Positions 54,274-61,379 of a DNA stretch of 64,000 bases are shown in pieces. The DNA is taken from assembly GCF_900109195.1 (NCBI RefSeq), contig NZ_FNZG01000001.1:930001-994000 (forward strand). The letters run 5' to 3'. This stretch comes from Pseudooceanicola nitratireducens (GTDB taxonomy: Bacteria > Pseudomonadota > Alphaproteobacteria > Rhodobacterales > Rhodobacteraceae). Under the pieces are notes generated by a model. That model was not told where the DNA came from and made no database searches. It was given only the letters and a program-made list of their open reading frames with translations. A program made the position numbers and the translations under genes. How positions within the stretch are numbered: position 1 is the first letter of the stretch; each line of letters opens with the position of its first letter.

Positions 54274-55704
54274 TTAACCGCTCGCGACACGAGGTAGCAC
54301 GTCCTCAGGAGCCTTCCGAACCGACCGCCGGAAATCCGAAATCACGCAGTCGCGTCCGGCAGCCTTTGCCCGGTAAAGCGCCTGATCCGCGCGGGTAAGC
54401 AGGCGCGATGCGTCCTCTTCTGGTGTGCGGAACTGGCGAGCGGCGGGGCAGTCAAGGGTTGCCAGGCCGATCGACATGGTGACCTGCAGCCCGTCCGGCG
54501 CGCCGGGATAGGGCACGCAGGTCCGCGCCACGGCCAGGCGGAGCCGGCGGGCCAAAGCCGAGGCCTCGGCCCGCGCGCACCCGGGTAGCAGGATCAGGAA
54601 CTCCTCTCCTCCGATGCGGGACGCGATCCCAGAGGTGCCGAGGGTGTCGGAAAGACACCGCCCGATGGCCTGAAGGACCGCATCCCCGGCGGGATGTCCG
54701 AAGGTGTCGTTCACCCATTTGAAATGATCGAGATCGCCCATCAGTACGGCAACGGGGGCGTCGCGGGTCCGGCTGTCGCGGATCAGCTGGTCTAGCCGGG
54801 GCAGGGCGTAGCGACGGTTGTAAAGCCCGGTCAAGGGATCGGTCAGCGCGGATTGCAGCCCATGGCGCAGCTGATCCCGGGTCCGCAGCATCGAGCGGCG
54901 GCGGTCGGCCAGCAGGGTCAGGCGCGCCATGGCTTCGTCGGCATGGAAGGGCAGGGTCATGACGCCGCCTGCGCCATAGTCCAGCGCCTCGATCACCATG
55001 GAAGGATCGGTCGAGCCGTGGCCGGAATGCGCCAGAAGCACCTCGGGCCCGGCCTCCTGATCCAGACGGGCCGCGCGGGCAGTCAGCCGAAGCGTCGCGT
55101 CGCGGCCCAGGCTGTCGGCATCAAGCAGGGCCAGATCCACCCCTGGCGGCAGCGCATCCGCAGGGCCCAGCACTTTGACCGCTGGCAGGGGCAGGGCCCG
55201 CGCCCAATCCGCCGCCCGCGCATCGCCCGAGAAGATCGCCACACGCGGCGGCGGGGCAAAGGCCCCGGCCGCCTCGGCCAAGCCGGCGGGGCGGATGCCG
55301 GGAACCTCTTGCATCGTCAGGTCGCTCATGCGGGCGCGATACTCAAATAGCCGCCGGACGCGGGCCAGGATTTCCGCGTCGGAACAGGACCTTGGGATAA
55401 CCTCATCCGCACCGGCCTTGATCAGCATGGCGCAGCGCGTCGCATCCGCGCGGTCAGTCAGGACGATGCGCAAGGCATGGCGGGTCTCATCCCCTCCGCG
55501 CAGGCTGTCGCACAGGGCCAGCGCCCCAAGCCCCGAAATCCCGTCCGAGATCAGCACGGCCCCCGGTTGATCCTCTTGCACGATGGCACCGACATCCTCG
55601 GACCGGTCGGCCTGCATCACGTCATAGAAGGCGCCGCTGAACAGCGCGGACAGCATCAGCCGACTGGCGAACCTGTCATCCGCGATCAATATGCGTCCGG
55701 TCAT
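54274..55704 (-). CDS. PleD-like response-regulator diguanylate cyclase
   Basis: A protein of 476 residues. Receiver 1 (ILIADDRFASRLMLSALF, phosphoacceptor segment AVLISDGISG, and IPRSC where the conserved lysine is replaced) plus a degenerate second receiver-like region (AIFSGDARAADW, ALLDADSLG). The GGDEF domain is clear: DPLTGLYNRRYALPRLDQLI, MGDLDHFKWVNDTFGHPAGD, SRIGGEEFLIL. The RxxD inhibitory site is absent. Makes c-di-GMP. The start at 55704 lies before the receiver. Confidence 0.88.
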   Translation of the reverse strand: MTGRILIADDRFASRLMLSALFSGAFYDVMQADRSEDVGAIVQEDQPGAVLISDGISGLGALALCDSLRGGDETRHALRIVLTDRADATRCAMLIKAGADEVIPRSCSDAEILARVRRLFEYRARMSDLTMQEVPGIRPAGLAEAAGAFAPPPRVAIFSGDARAADWARALPLPAVKVLGPADALPPGVDLALLDADSLGRDATLRLTARAARLDQEAGPEVLLAHSGHGSTDPSMVIEALDYGAGGVMTLPFHADEAMARLTLLADRRRSMLRTRDQLRHGLQSALTDPLTGLYNRRYALPRLDQLIRDSRTRDAPVAVLMGDLDHFKWVNDTFGHPAGDAVLQAIGRCLSDTLGTSGIASRIGGEEFLILLPGCARAEASALARRLRLAVARTCVPYPGAPDGLQVTMSIGLATLDCPAARQFRTPEEDASRLLTRADQALYRAKAAGRDCVISDFRRSVRKAPEDVLPRVASG

Positions 55705-55876
55705 CGCAGCAACCTTTTCTTCACGAATTCCCACGCGCCCGACAGGCCCGCGGCTTGGCTGAAGACAGGATTTGCGAATTTGGTTAAGAAAGCGTTGCCC
55801 GGCCCAGGCGATTCCGACGGTCCCGTCGATTTTCGCGCAGATCTCGGCCGGATTGCCACGCAGAAAAGGAGACCCC

Positions 55877-56155
55877 ATGGACAGCGAACAGGCGCAGATC
55901 ATCGCCCTGGCTTCCCTTAACTGGCTGATCGCGAACGACGATCTGCGGGGGATTTTCCTGGGCTCCAGTGGGTTGTCACCCGAGGACCTGATGGCCCGCG
56001 CGGCCGAGCCCGAACTGCTGGGATCCGTGCTGGATTTCATCCTGATGGACGATTCCTGGGTGGTCTCCTGCTGCGATTCCCTGGGCTATCCCTACGAGAA
56101 CCTGCAACGCGCGCGCATGGCCCTGCCCGGCGGACAGCAGGTGCACTGGACCTGA
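55877..56155 (+). CDS. DUF3572 protein
   Basis: A protein of 92 residues: IALASLNWLIANDDLRGIFLGSSGLSPEDLMARAAEPELLGSVLDFILMDDSWVVSCCDSLGYPYENLQRARMALPGG matches the DUF3572 family of alphaproteobacteria. AAAAGGAG precedes the start. Divergent from the PleD-like gene. Function unknown; the family is highly conserved in Rhodobacterales. Confidence 0.85.
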   Translation: MDSEQAQIIALASLNWLIANDDLRGIFLGSSGLSPEDLMARAAEPELLGSVLDFILMDDSWVVSCCDSLGYPYENLQRARMALPGGQQVHWT

Positions 56156-56170
56156 GCGCCGATTAGCCCG

Positions 56171-56641
56171 TCACAGAGCAGACAGATCGGCCGGCGTGCC
56201 TTCGATGATCACATCGAGCAGACGGATCAGTTCGGCGTGTTCGGCGGGGCTGAGAAGGGCGGCCATCAGCTCTCCGTTTTCGCGGGCATGCGGGGTGCCC
56301 TGGGCAACCGCGCGACGGCCCTTTTCGGTCAGCGTGATCCTTCGCGTACGGCGGTCTTCCTCGCCCGAGCTGCGGGCAACCAGCCCGTCGGTCTCCATCC
56401 CGCGCAGCGCGCGTGACGTGGCGGTGCGGTCGATGCCGACGAACACAGCGATATCAGAGGGTTGCGATAGCCCTTCGTTGGCGATGGCCAGCAGGATACA
56501 CCAGGTCGTCCGGTTCAGCCCGATCTGGCGCAGACGATCCTCAAGCCGCCGTTCCTGCAGCCGCGCGGCAAGCGACAGGTGGTAGCCAAGCGAGGAATGC
56601 AGGCGATAGGGCGGGGGCGTGGTGTCTTGCGTGTCGGACAT
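56171..56641 (-). CDS. MarR-family transcriptional regulator
   Basis: A protein of 156 residues. Winged helix: WCILLAIANEGLSQPSDIAVFVGIDRTATSRALRGMETDGLVARSSGEEDRRTRRITLTEKGRRAV. The DRRTRRI wing and dimer helices are canonical. Convergent with DUF3572 (15-base gap) and divergent from the HAD phosphatase gene. Target unknown. Confidence 0.9.
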   Translation of the reverse strand: MSDTQDTTPPPYRLHSSLGYHLSLAARLQERRLEDRLRQIGLNRTTWCILLAIANEGLSQPSDIAVFVGIDRTATSRALRGMETDGLVARSSGEEDRRTRRITLTEKGRRAVAQGTPHARENGELMAALLSPAEHAELIRLLDVIIEGTPADLSAL

Positions 56642-56779
56642 GGACCGAGAGGGCCGCAGCGAAACCCGCTTGTCAAGCCGATCCTGCCCGCGCAGTGTCC
56701 CCGCAAGGCGGCACCGGCCCTGGCACCGGCCCTGGCACTGGGCCTGTGCTGCGAGAGCGACTGCGACAGGAAAGACGTG

Positions 56780-57478
56780 ATGATCATCAAGGGGATATTG
56801 TTCGACAAGGACGGGACGCTGTTCGATTATGGGGCCACCTGGAACGGCTGGGCGTTGCAGCTGATCTCGGATCTTGCGGCTGGTGATGTCACTCTGGGCC
56901 GTCGCCTGGCCGAAGCCGCAGATTTCGACCTGGCATCCGGCGCATTTCGCCCGACCAGCCCCATGATCGCCTGCACCAATCGCGAGGCCGCAGAGATCCT
57001 TCTGCCATACCTCCCCGACACTGACCTGGCCACGTTGGAAGAGCTTCTGACCCTGCGCGCCACCGAGGCTCCGCTGGCCCCGCCCGTCGACCTGCATCCG
57101 CTGCTGGATGACCTGGGCGGTCGCGGCCTGTCGCTAGGCGTCATGACGAATGACAGCGAACAGGCCGCGCTGGTGCATCTGCAAGAGGCCAAGATACTGG
57201 ACCGGTTCGATTTTGTCGCAGGGTTCGACAGCGGCTACGGGGCCAAGCCCGCGCCGACCCCGCTGCTGGCCTTTGCTTCTCAGCTTGGACTGGATCCGGC
57301 GCATGTGGCCATGGTCGGCGACAGCACCCATGATCTGATCGCGGGCCGCGCCGCCGGCATGGTGACGGTTGCGGTCCTGACCGGCTTGGCCGATGCCGAA
57401 ACGCTTGGCCCCCATGCCGATGTTGTGCTGCCGCATATCGGCCATATCCCGGGCTGGCTTGCGGGTATTTCGGCATAG
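56780..57478 (+). CDS. HAD-family hydrolase, phosphoglycolate phosphatase-like
   Basis: A protein of 232 residues. Motif I is GILFDKDGTLFDYGATW, motif II SLGVMTNDS, motif III GAKPAPTPLLAF and motif IV AMVGDSTHDLIAGRAAGM. A helical cap follows motif I. The product is a cytoplasmic phosphatase; the exact substrate is unproven (Gph-like). Confidence 0.88.
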   Translation: MIIKGILFDKDGTLFDYGATWNGWALQLISDLAAGDVTLGRRLAEAADFDLASGAFRPTSPMIACTNREAAEILLPYLPDTDLATLEELLTLRATEAPLAPPVDLHPLLDDLGGRGLSLGVMTNDSEQAALVHLQEAKILDRFDFVAGFDSGYGAKPAPTPLLAFASQLGLDPAHVAMVGDSTHDLIAGRAAGMVTVAVLTGLADAETLGPHADVVLPHIGHIPGWLAGISA

Positions 57479-57557
57479 GGGCGCCTGTTCGCGGCTTGTT
57501 AAGCCCTTGATGCCATAGTGCGCGGATCACCAAGGGGATCGACAGCGCGGGATGGCC

Positions 57558-58154
57558 ATGCATGGGCTGATGAACAGGGCGATACAATGTTTTGTGCGGG
57601 ACACCTACGGGGGCGAGGTCTGGGAACAGGTCGTGCGCCGCGCCGGGCTGGGGTTTTCCGACTTTGCCGCGATGCTGACCTATGATGACCCGCTGACAGA
57701 CGCGGTGCTGGACGCGATCTGTGCCTGCCTGTCGAAACCCCGTGCGACGGTGCTGGAGGATATCGGCACCTATCTAGTCTCGGACCCGCAAATTCAGGCC
57801 CCCCGGCGGCTGCTGCGCTTTGCCGGCATCAGTTACGAGGATTTCCTGCAATCCCTGGACGATCTGCCGGGGCGGGCGCAGCTGGCCGTCTCGGACCTGG
57901 TCCTGCCACGGTTGGAACTTCGGGTTCTACCGGCCGGGCGCTATATCCTTGTGGTCGACAGCGGCGGCGGCACGCCGGCGGGGTTCGGGCATGTCATGGT
58001 CGGCATCCTGCGCGCCATGGCCGACGATTACGGGGCGCTGGTCATGCTGGATCATCGCGGCACCCGCCAGGGCCGGGAAGAGATCGAGATCACGCTGGTC
58101 GAAGCCGCCTTTGCCGAAGGGCGCGCCTTTGACCTTGGGGCCCGTATGTCATGA
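57558..58154 (+). CDS. H-NOX (HNOB)-like protein lacking the heme-binding motifs
   Basis: A protein of 198 residues. The fold is recognisable (MHGLMNRAIQCFVRDTYGGEVWEQVVRRAG, LLRFAGISYEDFLQSLDDL, and a C-terminal AFAEGRAFDL). Aligned on FLQSLDDL with FLQNLDALH of soluble guanylate cyclase beta1, the proximal heme-ligand histidine (His105) falls on Pro104. The YxSxR propionate-binding motif falls on VDSGGG. The only histidines are at 2, 145 and 166. If aligned correctly it cannot bind heme in the usual way. It overlaps the diguanylate cyclase gene by 4 bases, as in known H-NOX/DGC pairs. ATG 57552 is an alternative start. Confidence 0.8.
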   Translation: MHGLMNRAIQCFVRDTYGGEVWEQVVRRAGLGFSDFAAMLTYDDPLTDAVLDAICACLSKPRATVLEDIGTYLVSDPQIQAPRRLLRFAGISYEDFLQSLDDLPGRAQLAVSDLVLPRLELRVLPAGRYILVVDSGGGTPAGFGHVMVGILRAMADDYGALVMLDHRGTRQGREEIEITLVEAAFAEGRAFDLGARMS

Positions 58155-59203
58155 GCGGGGCCAATCACAGGCCCACGGACCTGCCCGAAGACAGCATGCT
58201 TCTGGCGCTTGATACCCTGTGCCCGATGCACTGCCTGGTCGACGAAAGCGGCAACATCACCCATTGCGGCCCGACCCTGCAAAAGCTGCGGCCACAGGTG
58301 ACGATGGTTGGTCAGCGCTTCCTGAAGGTGTTTCAGACCACCCATCCGGGCAATATCACCACCCTGCCGGATCTGTGCAATGCGGCGGGGCGGCGGGCCC
58401 GGCTTCGGCTGCGGTTTCGGTCCGCCCCGCGCACGGATCTGCAAGGTGTCCTGGTGCCGCACGGGCTGGGCGGGGCGATCATCAACCTGTCCTTCGGGAT
58501 CTCGATCCTGGATGCCGTGCGGGACTATGCCCTGACCAATACCGATTTCGCCGCCACCGACCCCACGGTCGAGATGCTGTTCCTGGTCGAGGCGAAATCC
58601 GCCGCGATGGAGGCATCGCGCAAGCTGACCCGCCAGCTGCACATCGCCAAGATTGCCGCAGAAGAACAGGCCTTTACCGACACTTTGACCGGGTTGAAGA
58701 ACCGCCGCGCGCTGGACCACATCTTGAACCGTATGATCGAGGCCGAGCAGGAGTTCGCGCTGATGCACATGGACCTCGATTACTTCAAGGATGTGAACGA
58801 CAGCCTGGGCCATGCCGCCGGGGATCATGTTCTGACCCAGGTCGCGCAGATCATGGTCGAGGAAACGCGCAACGAAGACGTGGTCGCCCGTGTCGGAGGA
58901 GACGAGTTCGTGCTTGTGTTCCACGGTCTCTGCTCTCGCCCCCGGATCGAGGAAATCGCCCGCCGCCTGATCACGCGGGTCGAGGTGCCCATGCCCTGGC
59001 AGGATCAGACCTGTCGCATCTCGGCCTCGCTTGGGACGACGCTGTCCACGGACTACGCCCATGTCCAGGCCGAGACGCTTCTGGCCGACGCCGATGCCGC
59101 GCTATACGCCGCAAAGCGGGCAGGGCGCGCGCAACACCGGTTCCACGACCCGCCCCCCGCCGGAGCCCTGGCCGCCGGGGTCGGCCCTGCGACAGGGTCC
59201 TGA
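58151..59203 (+). CDS. Diguanylate cyclase with HNOBA-like N-terminus
   Basis: A protein of 350 residues. Residues 20-160 resemble the HNOBA (H-NOX-associated) domain: LCPMHCLVDESGNITHCGPTLQKLRP, LQGVLVPHGLGGAIINLSFGISILDAVRDYALTNTDF. A short coiled coil follows, then GGDEF: DTLTGLKNRRALDHIL, HMDLDYFKDVNDSLGHAAGDHV, RVGGDEFVLVF. RNED five residues before is an RxxD inhibitory site. Its activity is likely regulated by the H-NOX-like partner. Confidence 0.88.
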   Translation: MSGANHRPTDLPEDSMLLALDTLCPMHCLVDESGNITHCGPTLQKLRPQVTMVGQRFLKVFQTTHPGNITTLPDLCNAAGRRARLRLRFRSAPRTDLQGVLVPHGLGGAIINLSFGISILDAVRDYALTNTDFAATDPTVEMLFLVEAKSAAMEASRKLTRQLHIAKIAAEEQAFTDTLTGLKNRRALDHILNRMIEAEQEFALMHMDLDYFKDVNDSLGHAAGDHVLTQVAQIMVEETRNEDVVARVGGDEFVLVFHGLCSRPRIEEIARRLITRVEVPMPWQDQTCRISASLGTTLSTDYAHVQAETLLADADAALYAAKRAGRAQHRFHDPPPAGALAAGVGPATGS

Positions 59204-59733
59204 TTTGGGCTGTGCGGACGGTGCATTGTTCGTTGTGGCCGGTCCTGCGACAGGGCTTTCAAGTCGGGCCAATAGGGCGGTGCTTTGCCCGCCGGTGGTT
59301 TCAGCGGAGCGGACCGGAGTGGACAGCTGGTTAAGTAAGGGTGCAAAGCAGTGCCAACGCTGCGCTCGGGCAATCTGAGTGGGGGGTGGGAGCCCTTCTT
59401 CCCCTGGTCGCTTGGTTTTGCGCAGGCATGTGCCCGTGAGCCACCGTCCTTAGCCTATTGAGCGGTGGAGGGCCTAAGTGCCCGTCGCCTTCGCTTGCCA
59501 AAGTCAGAAAGCGCGGACCTCTGCCGATGCCACCCGCGCCGCGACCCGCCCTGAGCAGTTGAACGCAGGAAAAAGCTCGCTCAGGCGCCGACCCGATGAC
59601 CGCCAGAAGGACCCAGCTTGGAGGCTCCGTCAGGACGCTGCACGGAATTTTCCCCTACACCAGCGCGTGTTTCGAATGCTACCTCTCCGCCGCTCCAGCC
59701 CGCCACCGTTCCAGCGACAGCCGAAAGCCCCCC
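59204..59733. other. 530-base gap without a convincing gene
   Basis: No frame shows domain similarity or coherent codon bias. A near-repeat CCTGCGACAGGG occurs at about 59190 and 59246, 56 bases apart. Lower-quality GC content and arginine-rich frames suggest non-coding or a decayed gene. The minus-strand flavoreductase ends at 59734. Confidence 0.45.
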
Positions 59734-60777
59734 TCAGGCGCTCCAGTAGGAGGCGGCGAGGAATTCGCCCCGGATCAAACCGCGCTCGGTCAGCGCCTCT
59801 TTCGCGGCGGCTGCTTCGGATTTTTCAGCGGCGAAAAGCACATAGCGGTCACTGTCGGGCAAAACCAACAGCGGCAGGCCGTCCAGCGGGCTCTTGCCCT
59901 CGCTGCGGTACAGCCAGGTCACCTGAACCCCGGAGGGGCCCGCAATCTCCTGCCGGTCCTCGGGTGAGGGCACGACCAGAACCGTCTGACCCGTCACCGC
60001 AGGATCGGCCTGGGCCAGGATCCGCGCGACGACCGGCACGGCGGTTTCGTCGGCGATCAGGCCAAGATAGGCGCTTGGCTTCGGCATGGCCGATCCGCTT
60101 GGCCCCATCAGGGCGATTTCGTCGCCGGCCACAAGCGACGCGACCCAACCCGGCGTGCGTCCCGTATCGTGCCAGAAGACGTCGAAGGTCAGCACAGGGC
60201 CATCGGGGCCTTCGGTGATCTCGCGCGTGGTAAAGACAGGGCGATGCCAGGCCTCGGCCCCGCCGGGCCAGCGGGTGACGCCGCCTTCGTCCGTGAAGGG
60301 CCAGTCCTGCCCCTCGGCCCCCTGCGGCAGGGTGAAATGCAGCCCGCCTTCGCCAAAGCGCGCAAGGTCGGGGGCGGTCACCGCAATGCGTTGAAACGAC
60401 GGGGAAATCCGTTCAGAGGACACGACGCGCGCCAGGCTGAGGTTGGCGGGCCGACCCTTGGGAAGCGGATCGTCCCAGGTCAGCGTCACCCCCATGCGGC
60501 TGGTCAGAGTGTCCAGCAGGTCGCGCAGCACCTGGGCCCCCATGCGGTCCTTGGGCAGCAGCTGCAGCTGCGTTGAGGCTCCGTCGGCGGACACCAGGAT
60601 CTGGCCGCGCGACAGCGTCACGCTTGCCCCACCCTCCGCGTCGACGACCTTCATGCCCATGCCTTCAACAGCCGTGCGGAACCCCGGCAGGACCACGTCC
60701 AGGGGGCGGCCCACGTGGGCGGCGATCGCAGCCGGGCCGGTCGGGGTTTCGGGCGAGGAAGGCGGGGGCATGGACAT
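59734..60777 (-). CDS. Siderophore-interacting flavoreductase with DUF2218 domain
   Basis: A protein of 347 residues. The N-terminal DUF2218 domain is about residues 15-95 (VVDAEGGASVTLSRGQILVSADG). The SIP domain follows: ISPSFQRIAVTAPDLARF, WHRPVFTTREI (FAD-binding RxYT-like), TPGWVASLVAGDEIALMGPSG, YLGLIADETAVPVVARIL, ending ASYWSA. Such enzymes reduce ferric siderophores. No siderophore or TonB genes are nearby. The start could be the ATG two codons later. Confidence 0.9.
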   Translation of the reverse strand: MSMPPPSSPETPTGPAAIAAHVGRPLDVVLPGFRTAVEGMGMKVVDAEGGASVTLSRGQILVSADGASTQLQLLPKDRMGAQVLRDLLDTLTSRMGVTLTWDDPLPKGRPANLSLARVVSSERISPSFQRIAVTAPDLARFGEGGLHFTLPQGAEGQDWPFTDEGGVTRWPGGAEAWHRPVFTTREITEGPDGPVLTFDVFWHDTGRTPGWVASLVAGDEIALMGPSGSAMPKPSAYLGLIADETAVPVVARILAQADPAVTGQTVLVVPSPEDRQEIAGPSGVQVTWLYRSEGKSPLDGLPLLVLPDSDRYVLFAAEKSEAAAAKEALTERGLIRGEFLAASYWSA

Positions 60778-61379
60778 CGATCAGGGGCTTTCTGGCGTTT
60801 CGTCCGCCCGTTCTAGCATCCTTTTGCGCCAGGTCCACGATCCGGCAAATCCCCGCTGATCGCGGCAGGGGATTCGAGAATCAATTCGCCCTATGGTTGC
60901 TGAAAATGCCCACCCAAACAGCCACCCGCTGTGTCCGTCCGAGTTACCCACAGATCCGAATGTTCAGTGCAATCAGTCAATTCGGGTAGATCTTGTGTAT
61001 TGTTTCCGGTCAGCCCGCAAGTCTGGAGGAAAAACCCAGCTTGCGGCACGATTTTGGCAATCATGGCATTTTTTGGACTTATTCCGGTTAAAAGTTCGTT
61101 AAAGTGCCTCCATGGCTCGCACTGCGCGGGAAGCTGCGCAGGGTGATGTGAATTAAATGGACGCAAGTTTGTAGTCGACGTGAAATTTTGATCGGTCGGG
61201 CCATATTAGGCCCCCAAATCGAGAAAACCCGAGGCCCGTTGTCTGGTCGCGTCTGCTGCGCGACCTGGGGTGTTCTCCTCGGCCGTTTCACATCGCTCGG
61301 GCAAGCGGATCAGCAACCTGAAGGCACCCTGTACGGGGTCTGAAACAAGAAGGCCCGACCTGGGTTTGAAGGGACGGAA
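60778..61379. other. 602-base promoter/leader region of the surface protein
   Basis: No convincing gene. It contains small inverted repeats GGGCC-ATATTA-GGCCC (61198-61213) and GGTCGCG-N7-CGCGACC (61245-61265) and an AT-rich stretch (61070-61200) likely to hold the promoter; GAAGGGACGG precedes the 61380 start. A long leader is possible. Confidence 0.45.

Noticed and set aside
59478-60218. Arginine-rich open frame as a gene in the 59.2-59.7 kb gap.
   Set aside because: It overlaps the flavoreductase on the other strand, has very skewed composition and no motif or clear ribosome-binding site.
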